This document shows, in pieces, positions 26,084-34,806 of a stretch of 46,934 nt of DNA. Positions within the stretch are counted from its first letter, which is position 1; each line of letters opens with the position of its first letter. The stretch comes from an uncultured Pelagibacteraceae bacterium (GTDB lineage Bacteria; Pseudomonadota; Alphaproteobacteria; Pelagibacterales; Pelagibacteraceae): contig CACGBP010000005.1 in NCBI GenBank assembly GCA_902571375.1, forward strand, positions 1 to 46,934. The letters run 5' to 3'. The position numbers and the translations under genes are program-made. The notes below the pieces were generated by a model. That model was not told the DNA's origin. It ran no database searches and saw nothing but the letters and a program-made list of their open reading frames with translations.

Positions 26084-27703
26084 ATGTCCAGAGAGACAAT
26101 GGAATATGATGTTGTTATTGTAGGGGGTGGTCCATCAGGTCTTTCCACTGCTATCAAACTCAAGCAATTGAATTCAAACTTAAATGTTTGTTTATTAGAA
26201 AAAGCATCAGAAATTGGTGCGCATATTTTAAGTGGAAATGTTTTTGAAACTAGGGCATTAGATGAATTGATACCTGATTGGAAAAATTTAAATTCACCAA
26301 TTAAAACTAAAGTAACAAAAGAAAAATTTTTATTTTTAGGAAAAACAAAATCTATAAGTTGGCCAACTTGGCTTCTTCCTGCAGTTCAGCAAAATCATAA
26401 AAATTATATTATTAGTTTAGCAAATCTATGTAGATGGCTAGGTGAACAAGCAGAAGCTTTAGGTGTAGAAATTTTTCCTGGTTTTCCAGCAAGTGAAATT
26501 TTGTACAACAATGATGGTTCCATAAAAGGTGTAGCTACTCAAGATATGGGTATAGATAGAGAAGGAAATAAAAAAGATAGCTTTGAGCCAGGTATAGAAC
26601 TTTTGGGTAAAGTCACAGTTTTTGCAGAAGGTTGTAGGGGTCATTTAGGAAAACAATTAATTAAAAAATTTGAATTAGATAAAGATAAAGATCCTCAACA
26701 ATATGGAATAGGTTTTAAAGAAATTTGGGAAATTGATGAAAAAAATCATGAAGAAGGTTTAGTAATGCATACAGCTGGTTGGCCATTAGATAATAATACT
26801 TATGGTGGAAGTTTTATTTATCACGCAGGAAACAAACAAGTTTTTTTAGGTTATGTTATAGGCCTTGATTATAAAAATCCTCATCTATCACCGTTTGATG
26901 AGTTTCAAAGATTTAAAACTCATCCGGCAATAAAAAAAATAATTGAAGGTGGAAAAAGAATTTCTTATGGAGCTAGAGCACTTATTGAAGGAGGTTTTCA
27001 AAGTTTACCTAGAATGTATATGCCGGGAGCGTTACTTATTGGGTGCGATGCTGGAACATTAAATATGCCAAAAATTAAAGGATCACATACAGCAATGAAA
27101 AGTGGAATAATCGCAGCTGAAACAATTAATGAACATATAAAAGATAATAAAAAGCTCTCAGTTTTTGAGGAAAAACTGAAAAATAGTTGGTTATATAAAG
27201 AGCTTTACGAAGCTAGAAACGTCAAACCAAGTTTTAGCTGGGGCTTAATTTTAGGGATAATATTCACGGGAATAGACCAAATTCTATTTAGAGGAAGGAT
27301 GCCTTTTACGCTTAAACACAAACATGCTGACCATGAAACTTTAAAGTTAGCCAATGAAATGCCTAAAATAGAATACCCTAAACCTGATAATGTTATTACT
27401 TTTGATAAGACAAGCTCAGTTTATTTGACTGGAACTAATCATGCTGATAATCAACCGGTTCATCTTCAACTTAAAGACCCTAATTTACCAATAAATTACA
27501 CACTTGAAAAATTTGACGAACCTGCACAAAGGTATTGTCCTGCTGGAGTTTACGAAGTTCTAAGAGAAGATAATGTAAATAAATTTGTTATTAATTCACA
27601 AAATTGCATTCATTGTAAAACTTGCGATATCAAAGAACCTTCTCAAAATATAAATTGGGTAACACCAGAAGGTGGTGGTGGACCAAAATATGGTAACATG
27701 TAA
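26084..27703 (+). CDS. ETF-ubiquinone oxidoreductase
   Basis: A 539-residue membrane-associated flavoprotein passing electrons from ETF to ubiquinone. VVIVGGGPSGLSTAIKL (10-26) binds FAD. The quinone/FAD region has ILSGNVFETRALDELIPDW, and LIGCDAGTLNMPKIKGSHTAMKSG is typical. The C-terminal 4Fe-4S ligands are C508, C511 and C514 (CIHCKTC) plus a cysteine in RYCPAGVYEV. The gene completes the dehydrogenase-ETF-quinone chain and meets the convergent DUF2237 gene with no gap. Confidence 0.95.
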   Translation: MSRETMEYDVVIVGGGPSGLSTAIKLKQLNSNLNVCLLEKASEIGAHILSGNVFETRALDELIPDWKNLNSPIKTKVTKEKFLFLGKTKSISWPTWLLPAVQQNHKNYIISLANLCRWLGEQAEALGVEIFPGFPASEILYNNDGSIKGVATQDMGIDREGNKKDSFEPGIELLGKVTVFAEGCRGHLGKQLIKKFELDKDKDPQQYGIGFKEIWEIDEKNHEEGLVMHTAGWPLDNNTYGGSFIYHAGNKQVFLGYVIGLDYKNPHLSPFDEFQRFKTHPAIKKIIEGGKRISYGARALIEGGFQSLPRMYMPGALLIGCDAGTLNMPKIKGSHTAMKSGIIAAETINEHIKDNKKLSVFEEKLKNSWLYKELYEARNVKPSFSWGLILGIIFTGIDQILFRGRMPFTLKHKHADHETLKLANEMPKIEYPKPDNVITFDKTSSVYLTGTNHADNQPVHLQLKDPNLPINYTLEKFDEPAQRYCPAGVYEVLREDNVNKFVINSQNCIHCKTCDIKEPSQNINWVTPEGGGGPKYGNM

Positions 27704-28090
27704 TTAAGACAAGTCTATTGCAAATTTTTTTAAGGTTTCTATAGAAAGATGTTTTAAAGTATTTTTATGTGTTTTTTTTAAAAATATTGGACAACCTTTT
27801 CCTGCTTCTACAGCTTTTGCATACCAACTTGCACATACACACCACCCATCTCCATCTTTTAATCCGGGAAAATCAAATTCTGGATGAGGGGTTATCAAAT
27901 CATTACCTGCTTCTTTTGACCATTCTAAAAACTCTGTTGTTACTTTAGCACAAACAGTGTGAACACCATGATCATTTTCATCTGTATTACAACATCCATC
28001 TCTAAACCACCCTGTTAGAGGATTATTTGAACATTCTTCCAGGTCTTCATTTAATACATTTTTTTGTGATTGAGACTTATTTTTTAACAT
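27704..28090 (-). CDS. DUF2237 family protein
   Basis: A DUF2237 protein of 128 residues from ATG 28090; in-frame ATGs at 28120 and 28099 would give longer forms with a poor N-terminus. Conserved blocks are LEECSNNPLTGWFRDGCCNT, HGVHTVCAKVTTEFLEWSK, GNDLITPHPEFDFPGLKDGD and WCVCASWYAKA. The many conserved cysteines suggest metal or redox function, but the family role is unknown. It overlaps the upstream oxygenase gene by 14 bases with this start. Confidence 0.85.
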   Translation of the reverse strand: MLKNKSQSQKNVLNEDLEECSNNPLTGWFRDGCCNTDENDHGVHTVCAKVTTEFLEWSKEAGNDLITPHPEFDFPGLKDGDGWCVCASWYAKAVEAGKGCPIFLKKTHKNTLKHLSIETLKKFAIDLS

Positions 28091-28721
28091 AATTTGCATA
28101 TACGTTATAAATATTTTCATCTATGTTCGCATTAAAAGAAATTGATCTTCTTTCATCATCGGTTCCTTTAAATGGATATACGGTATGCATCATATAATTT
28201 GGAAAAAGGTAAAAATTTCCTACCTCTGGTTTAATTTGGAACATAGAATTTGATAAAAATTGTCTAGAACCATGTATAAGATTTAAAAATCCACCTTTAT
28301 ATGGTTTGTCTCCTTTATCCTGAACAAAAGTTCCCAGTGTTTTAGGAACTTTTAAAAAACCTGCTCCAGAAATATGCCCACCATGCCAATGAACTGGATT
28401 ATATTCATTTTTAAATTGTCTGACAACCCATGAGTCAATAATTTGGCATCTTGTTATTTTATTACCTGTCGCTTTTAAAACATATTCATAAGTACACTTA
28501 CCTAAAAAATCTAACCACCCAATATCTTTTGCAAACTCTAGATCTAATTTAAATTCTTGATGTACATCACCTGCTAAAAATTTACCATGATTTTGTTCTT
28601 TTGATTTAACTTCGTCATTTACAAGTTTATTAATATATCCATTTATTCCATTTATAATTTGATCTGGTATTTTTGCTTCTAAAATTTCTGGTCCAAAAGG
28701 TTTATAGATTTTAAATTCCAT
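28077..28721 (-). CDS. Putative 2-oxoglutarate/Fe(II)-dependent oxygenase
   Basis: A 214-residue double-stranded beta-helix oxygenase. The iron facial triad region is seen in YNPVHWHGGHISGAGFL (about 108-124) and a distal histidine in FPNYMMHTVYPF (about 173-184), with the 2-oxoglutarate arginine in ERRSISFNANI. It resembles the putative 2OG-Fe(II) oxygenase family also common in marine phages. The substrate is unknown; protein or nucleoside hydroxylation are possible. It sits between hisI and the DUF2237 gene on the minus strand. Confidence 0.82.
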   Translation of the reverse strand: MEFKIYKPFGPEILEAKIPDQIINGINGYINKLVNDEVKSKEQNHGKFLAGDVHQEFKLDLEFAKDIGWLDFLGKCTYEYVLKATGNKITRCQIIDSWVVRQFKNEYNPVHWHGGHISGAGFLKVPKTLGTFVQDKGDKPYKGGFLNLIHGSRQFLSNSMFQIKPEVGNFYLFPNYMMHTVYPFKGTDDERRSISFNANIDENIYNVYANYVKK

Positions 28722-28724
28722 TTT

Positions 28725-29192
28725 TTAAATTTTTGTAGGATTAGATTGTCCTTTATAAACTTTTTCAGGATCAAATTTTTTTTTGTTTTCGCGAAATTTC
28801 ATTTCTATCTTCCGTGCATTATCAATTGGACCTAGTGGTATTGATCTATAAAAACAGGATCTATAACCAACATGACAACTTGCTCCATCACCAATATCTA
28901 CAGTTAACCAAATTGAATCTTGATCGTCATCAATTCTAATTTCTGTGACTTTTTGAATAAATCCACTAGTTTTACCTTTGTGCCAAATTGCATTTCTAGA
29001 TCTACTGAAATAATGTGCCTCTTTTGTTTCAATTGTTTTTTTTAAAGCTTCAACATTCATATAACCATGCATTAATATGTCTTTAGTTTTAGAACACATG
29101 GTAATTACAGGTATTAAGCCGTCATTATCAAATTTTGGCGAAAGAAGATTGCCTTCTTCAATTTCGACTACATTTTCTCTTTTTTTGAACAT
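28725..29192 (-). CDS. hisI: Phosphoribosyl-AMP cyclohydrolase
   Basis: Third step of histidine synthesis, opening the purine ring of phosphoribosyl-AMP. Of 155 residues, the Zn/Mg sites are visible: SRSRNAIWHKGKTSG, IRIDDDQDSIWLTVD, and C106 and C113 in SCHVGYRSCFYR. It is a stand-alone HisI without the HisE domain, as in most alphaproteobacteria. It is first in a minus-strand group with the oxygenase and DUF2237 genes and divergent from folE. Confidence 0.95.
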   Translation of the reverse strand: MFKKRENVVEIEEGNLLSPKFDNDGLIPVITMCSKTKDILMHGYMNVEALKKTIETKEAHYFSRSRNAIWHKGKTSGFIQKVTEIRIDDDQDSIWLTVDIGDGASCHVGYRSCFYRSIPLGPIDNARKIEMKFRENKKKFDPEKVYKGQSNPTKI

Positions 29193-29268
29193 ATACGGTA
29201 ATTATGTAGCACATATCTAGATATATTAAATATTTTAAAAATGCATAATTATATGTATAAAACTCACA

Positions 29269-29883
29269 ATGAAATTAGTTAAAGATATAGATAACAATCA
29301 AAATTTAAAAAAAGTTTCTGACAAAGAGGCTGAAGAAGCCTTTAAGACAATTTTGGCTTGGATGGGTGAGGACCCAAATAGGGAAGGATTGTTAGAAACT
29401 CCAAAAAGAGTAGTTAAAGCATTTAAAGAGTATTTCAAAGGTTATAAAGAAGATCCAAATCAAATTTTAGATAAAACTTTTGGTGATGTTGAAGGATACG
29501 ACGATATGGTTGTTCAAAAGAATATATCTGTTCAAAGTCATTGTGAGCATCATATGGCACCAATTATTGGAAAAGCTCATGTAGCCTATATACCAAAAAA
29601 AAGAGTTGTTGGATTAAGTAAATTGGCAAGAGTGGTCGAAGTTTTTTCAAAAAGACTTCAAACACAAGAAAGATTGACTATGCAAATTGCGAATACATTA
29701 ATGGAGTCTTTAGATGCAAAAGGTGTTGCGGTCACAATAGACTCTACACATCAATGCATGACAATGAGAGGAATTAAAAAAGAGACAGCAACAACAGTTA
29801 CAAATTATTATTTAGGTCAATTTAAAGAGGATCTTTCTTATCAAAATAGATATTTAAGATTTATCAGTATAGCAAAAGAATAA
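29269..29883 (+). CDS. folE: GTP cyclohydrolase I
   Basis: FolE, first enzyme of tetrahydrofolate synthesis, 204 residues. Zinc ligands are C92 and H95 (QSHCEHHMAP) and C163 (STHQCMTMRG). GLSKLARVVEVFSKRLQTQE is the family signature. In a window with folate-linked demethylation, a folate supply gene fits. The 76-base gap to hisI contains a perfect 12-bp palindrome ATATCTAGATAT (29213-29224) of unknown meaning. Confidence 0.96.
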   Translation: MKLVKDIDNNQNLKKVSDKEAEEAFKTILAWMGEDPNREGLLETPKRVVKAFKEYFKGYKEDPNQILDKTFGDVEGYDDMVVQKNISVQSHCEHHMAPIIGKAHVAYIPKKRVVGLSKLARVVEVFSKRLQTQERLTMQIANTLMESLDAKGVAVTIDSTHQCMTMRGIKKETATTVTNYYLGQFKEDLSYQNRYLRFISIAKE

Positions 29884-29885
29884 AA

Positions 29886-30887
29886 GTGTCTGATCAATTT
29901 AAAGCATTAGTTTTAAATCAACAAGGTGAGGACTTTACAAGAGAAGTAAAATCAATAGATAAAAGTTTCTTAAAGCACGGTGATGTAACCGTTAAAGTTG
30001 ATTATTCTGATTTAAATTTTAAAGATGGAATGATTTTAAAAAATGGCGGAAGATTAGTAAAAGAATTTCCACATATTCCAGGAATAGATTTTTCAGGGAC
30101 TGTAATAGAAAGTAAAAATTCAAAATTTAAAGAAGGTGATGATGTAATTTTAACTGGTTTTAGAGTGGGTGAAATTTTTTATGGAGGATATTCCCAAATC
30201 GCAAAAGTAAATGGCGATTTTTTAGTTAAGAGACCGAAAAACTTAACAAGCAAGCAAGCTATGATTTTAGGAACGGCTGGCTTTACTTCTTTAATGGCAG
30301 CATTTGCAATTAAAGCTAGAGAAGAAATATTATTAGGTGAAAAAGTAAAAGATGTTTTAGTAACAGGTGCTACTGGGGGTGTTGGCAGTGTTGCTGTAAT
30401 TGTATTAAACAAAATGGGCTACAATGTAACTGCAGTAACTGGAAAAGACTCAAAAGCAGAATATTTAAAATCATTAGGTGCAAAAAATGTTGTAAATCGT
30501 AGCGAATTTGACAAAGACCCAAGACTAATCGACAAAGGTTTATGGGATGGAGTTGTAGATACTGTTGGTGGAAAAATATTAGCTAATGCAATTGTACAAA
30601 CAAATCCGAATGGAATTATTTCTGTATGTGGAAATGCTAATACTAATGAGTTAAATACAAATGTAATACCTTTTATGCTTAGAGGAATTAAACTTTGGGG
30701 TATGGATTCTGCCAACTGTAGCATAAAAAGAAGAGATTTTATTTGGGGAGAAGCAGCAAACTTAGTTGATTTTAGTTTGTTGGAAAAATCAATTCAAACA
30801 GTAAGCTTAGAGGAATTAATTGAAACTTATCCTAAGATATTGAAGGGTGAAATTTCAGGACGAGTTTTAGTTGATTTGAATAAATAA
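29886..30887 (+). CDS. AcuI/YhdH-type acrylyl-CoA reductase-like oxidoreductase
   Basis: A 333-residue zinc-independent medium-chain reductase. The N-terminal FKALVLNQ, DYSDLNFKDGMIL and HIPGIDFSGTV, the NADPH loop VTGATGGVGSVAV (about 158-170), and the C-terminal RGIKLWGMDSANC are typical of YhdH/AcuI. AcuI reduces toxic acryloyl-CoA to propionyl-CoA in DMSP users, which would suit a marine bacterium. The start is GTG three bases after folE. The substrate is inferred. Confidence 0.85.
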   Translation: MSDQFKALVLNQQGEDFTREVKSIDKSFLKHGDVTVKVDYSDLNFKDGMILKNGGRLVKEFPHIPGIDFSGTVIESKNSKFKEGDDVILTGFRVGEIFYGGYSQIAKVNGDFLVKRPKNLTSKQAMILGTAGFTSLMAAFAIKAREEILLGEKVKDVLVTGATGGVGSVAVIVLNKMGYNVTAVTGKDSKAEYLKSLGAKNVVNRSEFDKDPRLIDKGLWDGVVDTVGGKILANAIVQTNPNGIISVCGNANTNELNTNVIPFMLRGIKLWGMDSANCSIKRRDFIWGEAANLVDFSLLEKSIQTVSLEELIETYPKILKGEISGRVLVDLNK

Positions 30888-31777
30888 TGGACTGGGATAA
30901 ATTAAAGATATTTCATGCAGTTGCTGAAGCAGGAAGTTTTACTAATGCAACAATTAATTTAAATCTTAGTCAATCTGCAATTAGCAGACAAATACAGTCC
31001 CTTGAACAAGATTTAAAAGTTCAATTATTTGAAAGACACGCAAGAGGCTTAACTCTTACTGAAAATGGAGAGTATGTATTTAAAACTGCACATGAAGTAA
31101 TTAGTAAATTAAAAGAAGTTGAAACGTCTTTAGGTGATCAAAAAAACAAACCAACTGGAAAACTAACGATTACAACAGTTAGAAGCTTTGGAACACACTG
31201 GCTAACACCAAGAATTGAAGAATTTATGCGGCTGAATCCAGAGGTTGAAATTGAGCTTATTTTTGAAGATAAAGAGTTAGATTTGAGTACAAGACAAGCT
31301 GATATTGGTATTTTTATGAGAAGGCCTAAACAACTTAATTATATTCAAAAAAAACTTATAGATTTGAAATATTACATTTATGGATCAAATAAATACTTAG
31401 AAAAATTTGGTATGCCCAAAACTATAGGTGATTTAAATAAGCATAGATTTATTTCTTTTGGAAAAGGTGCTCCATCACCAGTTTATAATCCTGATTGGGC
31501 ATTAAAATTAGGAATGCATGATGGTAAAAAGCGAAAACCTATAATGAAAGTAAATAGTGTTATGGGCCTTTTGTTAGCTGTAGAAACTGGAGTAGGTTTA
31601 GCAGCATTGCCTGAGTATTTAGTAAGCAGTTCAACAAATGTAATAAAAGTTTTGCCAAAATCAGAGGGGCCAATTACAGAAGCTCACTTTGTTTATCCTC
31701 AATCACTTAAAAATACTGCTAGAGTTCAAGCTTTTAGAAACTTTTTATTCAGCAAAATAGGCGACTGGAAAGCCTGA
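30887..31777 (+). CDS. LysR-family transcriptional regulator
   Basis: A 296-residue LysR regulator. The winged HTH covers residues 1-60 (LKIFHAVAEAGSFTNAT, LNLSQSAISRQIQSLEQDL, LFERHARGLTLTENG). A periplasmic-binding-fold sensor domain starts near residue 95. It shares one base with the stop of the AcuI-like gene (TAATG), so it is probably cotranscribed with folE and the reductase. The ligand is unknown. Confidence 0.92.
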   Translation: MDWDKLKIFHAVAEAGSFTNATINLNLSQSAISRQIQSLEQDLKVQLFERHARGLTLTENGEYVFKTAHEVISKLKEVETSLGDQKNKPTGKLTITTVRSFGTHWLTPRIEEFMRLNPEVEIELIFEDKELDLSTRQADIGIFMRRPKQLNYIQKKLIDLKYYIYGSNKYLEKFGMPKTIGDLNKHRFISFGKGAPSPVYNPDWALKLGMHDGKKRKPIMKVNSVMGLLLAVETGVGLAALPEYLVSSSTNVIKVLPKSEGPITEAHFVYPQSLKNTARVQAFRNFLFSKIGDWKA

Positions 31778-31819
31778 TTTCTTCCTAAATTCAACTAAAG
31801 GGTGCGACATTCTTGCGAT

Positions 31820-31856
31820 TGATAATTATTATCATTGAGAATAATTATCATTCTCA
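31820..31856. promoter_or_regulatory. Overlapping Fur boxes upstream of the Fe3+ transporter
   Basis: TGATAATTATTATCA (31820-31834) is a perfect 7-1-7 Fur box. TGAGAATAATTATCA (31836-31850) is a second with one changed base, and ATTCTCA (31850-31856) mirrors its left arm. The sites end 31 bases before the futA-like ATG, so iron-loaded Fur (or a Fur-family protein) could block transcription. Recognised from the classical Fur consensus. Confidence 0.85.
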
Positions 31857-31887
31857 AACAATTATGCGGTAGAAAATGGAGAGATAA

Positions 31888-32916
31888 ATGAGAAAAATAT
31901 CAATTTTTGCATTAATTACGTCTCTATTTGTATCAACTTTTGTTGTTGCAGATGAAGTCAATATTTTTAATGCAAGACACTATAAAGCTGATGGAGAGCT
32001 TTATTCTAAGTTTACAAATATGACTGGTATTAAAGTTAATTTGATAAATGGAAAATCAGGTGCTTTAGAGAAAAGAATTCTTAGTGAGGGTGCAGATTCT
32101 TCCGCTGATCTTTATATAACTGCAGACGCTGGAAGATGTGGTGCTATGGATTCTAAAGGTGCGCTTCAAGGTGGTTTATCATCTAAAGCTATCAAAGAAG
32201 CTGTTCCTGCAAGCTTTAGAACTAGCAAGTGGGTTGGAATAGCGAAAAGAGCAAGAATAATTTATTATTCACCTGAAAGAGTTACAGGTGCTGAATTATC
32301 TGGAATGACTTACGAAGGTCTAGCAGATCCTAAATGGAAAGGTAGATTAGTAATTAGAAAATCTAGCAACATATATAATAAATCTCTTGTAGCATCATTG
32401 ATTAAAAATAATGGAAAAGCTGCAACAGCTGCATGGGCTGAAGGGGTTGTTGCTAACATGGCAAGAACACCAACAGGTAATGACAGGGCTCAAATCATGG
32501 CGGTAGCAGCTGGTGAAGCTGATATTGCTGTTGCTAACACTTATTACTTAGCACTTATGTTGTCTGGTAAAAAAGGTGCAGAACAACAAGAAGCTGCTAA
32601 AAAAGTTAAAGCTTTCTTCCCTAATCAAAATGATAGAGGAACGCATATGAATGTTAGTTGTGCAGCTTTAGTAAAAGGTGCGCCTAATAAAGCTAATGCT
32701 ATTAAGCTTGTAGAGTTTTTATTAACTCCAGAGTCTCAAGAGCATTTTACAAACAATACTTTTGAGTTTCCAATGATTGATGGTGTTTCACCAAGTCCAT
32801 TAGTTGTAAATAATTTAGGATTAGATTTCAAACAAGATATGAAAACTAAACTATCATCTTATGGAAAAAATCAAGCTGCTGCAGTAGAGGTAATGACAGC
32901 TGCAGGGTGGAAATAA
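31888..32916 (+). CDS. Fe3+ ABC transporter substrate-binding protein
   Basis: Periplasmic iron-binding protein (FbpA/FutA/AfuA family) of 342 residues with a signal peptide (1 to about 21, cleaved before DEVNIFNARH). The paired iron-ligand tyrosines are Y219-Y220 (ANTYYLALML), and the N-terminal NARHYK also fits. ADLYITADAGRCGAM and PNQNDRGTHMNVSCAALVKGAPN are family segments. It is directly downstream of the Fur boxes. Permease and ATPase genes follow after a hairpin-bearing gap. Confidence 0.93.
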   Translation: MRKISIFALITSLFVSTFVVADEVNIFNARHYKADGELYSKFTNMTGIKVNLINGKSGALEKRILSEGADSSADLYITADAGRCGAMDSKGALQGGLSSKAIKEAVPASFRTSKWVGIAKRARIIYYSPERVTGAELSGMTYEGLADPKWKGRLVIRKSSNIYNKSLVASLIKNNGKAATAAWAEGVVANMARTPTGNDRAQIMAVAAGEADIAVANTYYLALMLSGKKGAEQQEAAKKVKAFFPNQNDRGTHMNVSCAALVKGAPNKANAIKLVEFLLTPESQEHFTNNTFEFPMIDGVSPSPLVVNNLGLDFKQDMKTKLSSYGKNQAAAVEVMTAAGWK

Positions 32917-32920
32917 AACT

Positions 32921-33091
32921 GTGAAAGCAAAAAAGAAATTTATGTCTAATATTGATTTAAATAAATCTTCTAAAGCATGTTCCCCATGTCTTTTAGAGTG
33001 TAAAAAAATCAATAAAAGAATAAATGACAGAAAACTTTCAAAAATTGAAACTAAGGAGGTTCCGCATATCCTAAAAGTATTTAATTTTTAA
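32921..33091 (+). CDS. Cys-containing small ORF inside the iron transporter operon
   Basis: A 56-codon frame from GTG 32921, or 49 codons from ATG 32942 (MSNIDLNKSSKACSPCLLEC...), ending at 33091. It contains a C-x2-C-x3-C cluster (CSPCLLEC, residues 13-20 from the ATG) in an otherwise basic protein. It starts five bases after the binding protein stop and ends ten bases before a strong hairpin, the geometry of a leader or a small metal-binding protein. I do not recognise it, and it could be chance. Confidence 0.45.
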   Translation: MKAKKKFMSNIDLNKSSKACSPCLLECKKINKRINDRKLSKIETKEVPHILKVFNF

Positions 33092-33100
33092 TTTTTCTGA

Positions 33101-33149
33101 GTGTCTACGCTTATTAGGCAAGATGTCTCCTTCCTCCTAGCGTAGACAC
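33101..33149 (+). terminator. Intra-operon hairpin / attenuator before permease gene
   Basis: GTGTCTACGCT (33101-33111) and AGCGTAGACAC (33139-33149) form a perfect 11-bp stem, extendable by AGG/CCT across a TATT bulge. The T-rich tract CTTTTTCATTTTT follows. It lies between the binding protein and permease genes, where such stem-loops often lower expression of the membrane components or protect the upstream mRNA. The loop holds CTCCTTCCTCCT, able to pair with AAGGAGG at 33053-33059. Confidence 0.75.
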
Positions 33150-33186
33150 AAATACTTTTTCATTTTTATAAGGCGGATTATAAATT

Positions 33187-34806
33187 ATGAGAATAAATTT
33201 TTGGTATATATCTTCTATTTTAATTTCTTTTTTTGTTATAATTCCAATTTTGACAGTCTTTTCAAGTTTTTTTGAAAATACTTCAAATTATTATCAAGTT
33301 TTAAAAGATACTTTTTTACTAGAGTATATATTAAATTCATTAATTTTATTACTAAGTGTATTAATATTAACTTTTTTAATAGGTACTGGATCTGCATACT
33401 TGGTATCTTTTTTTGAATTTCCATTTAGTAATTTTTTTAAATGGGCATTGATACTTTCTTTTGCAGTTCCTCCTTATATTTATGCCTATTCATTAACTGC
33501 TTTTTTTGAAAATTATGGAACTGCTTACACTATTTTAAAAAATTTATTTGGTGAAGCTGATTACAATCAAAACATTCCAAAGTTTGATGGATTATTTGGA
33601 GTAATTCTTTCTATTTCTTTTTCTTTATATGCGTATGTATATATTTTAGCTAGAGCATCTTTTTTATATCAACCACAAAATTTAATTGATTTAGGAAAAA
33701 ATTTAGGTTTTTCAAAATTTAAAACTTTATATTCTATTGTTTTACCTGCTGCACGACCAGCAATAGTTGCAGGTTTGTCTTTAGTGGCTATGGAAACACT
33801 TGCAGAATTTGGAGCAGTTGATTTCTTCTCAATAAACACCTTAACTACAGGAATTTACAACTCATGGATAGCATTTGATGATTTAGCTTTTGCTAACCAA
33901 TTATCCTTTTATTTGCTTTTATTCATATTTGCTCTTTTTATTTTAGAAAATCTTTCTAGAAAAAGAGCTAAATATCACATGAATTCTAGAGGTGGATTTA
34001 AACAAAAACAAAAAATTAAACTTTCAGGAAGAAAATCTTTAATGGCTTTCACGTTTTGCTTTTTAGTCTTTTTCTTAAGTTTTTTGTTTCCACTAAGTCA
34101 AATGATGTATTGGACAATAAAATTTCCAGAAAACCTGTTTGATTTACAAATAATTAATCTTCTAATTAATACACTTTATTTGGTTGTTTTATCTAGTCTG
34201 GTTTTAATAATATTTGCTCTTATTTCGAATTATGGAAATAGAGTTAATAAAGATAAAACTTTAAATGTTTTATCAACTTTATCAATCTCAGGCTATGCAA
34301 TTCCAGGTGTAATTTTGGCAGTTGCCTTTATTACTTTTATTGCTTGGATTGATGAGAGTGTGATAAAAACCTTTGGTTTCTTATCAATAAAAAAAGTTTT
34401 TATAGGTTCAATATTTGGATTGGTTATTGTTTATTTTATTAGATTTTACTCTTTAGCTTTTAATGGAATTAAATCAGGATATGAAAAAATCAATATATCT
34501 GTGGATGAAAGTTCTTATTTACTTGGATATTCAAAAAGAAAAACATTTATGAATATTCATATTCCTTTTTTGAGAAATTCATTATTGTTTGTTTTTATAT
34601 TGATTTCATTAGAAATTATAAGAGAGCTTCCTATAACTTTGATCTTAAGACCTTTTAATTTTGAAACTTTTGCTACTACAGCTTACATTTCTGCGTCAGA
34701 GGATTTATTAGAGGCAGCAGCAGTTCCATCATTATTTTTAATTTTGATTGCAACTTCTTTTATAATTGTTACATCTAAATATATTTTAAGAGATCAAAAT
34801 GAGTAA
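33187..34806 (+). CDS. Fe3+ ABC transporter permease (fused double domain)
   Basis: A 539-residue inner membrane protein with about 12 helices, two BPD_transp_1 domains in one chain as in FbpB/FutB/AfuB. Each half has an EAA-type loop: IDLGKNLGFSKFKTLYSIVLPAARPAIVAG near residue 165 (read as two adjoining segments) and SYLLGYSKRKTFMNIHIPFLR near 440. It overlaps the ATPase gene by eight bases. The ribosome binding site AAGGCGG precedes the ATG at 33187. Confidence 0.92.
   Translation: MRINFWYISSILISFFVIIPILTVFSSFFENTSNYYQVLKDTFLLEYILNSLILLLSVLILTFLIGTGSAYLVSFFEFPFSNFFKWALILSFAVPPYIYAYSLTAFFENYGTAYTILKNLFGEADYNQNIPKFDGLFGVILSISFSLYAYVYILARASFLYQPQNLIDLGKNLGFSKFKTLYSIVLPAARPAIVAGLSLVAMETLAEFGAVDFFSINTLTTGIYNSWIAFDDLAFANQLSFYLLLFIFALFILENLSRKRAKYHMNSRGGFKQKQKIKLSGRKSLMAFTFCFLVFFLSFLFPLSQMMYWTIKFPENLFDLQIINLLINTLYLVVLSSLVLIIFALISNYGNRVNKDKTLNVLSTLSISGYAIPGVILAVAFITFIAWIDESVIKTFGFLSIKKVFIGSIFGLVIVYFIRFYSLAFNGIKSGYEKINISVDESSYLLGYSKRKTFMNIHIPFLRNSLLFVFILISLEIIRELPITLILRPFNFETFATTAYISASEDLLEAAAVPSLFLILIATSFIIVTSKYILRDQNE

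Noticed and set aside
29213..29224. Perfect palindrome ATATCTAGATAT between hisI and folE
   Set aside because: Short and AT-rich; such palindromes arise often by chance in this composition, and no partner site is seen.
33053..33060. Perfect SD AAGGAGGT as a ribosome binding site of a gene
   Set aside because: No ATG, GTG or TTG lies at proper spacing after it; treated as part of a possible RNA structure.
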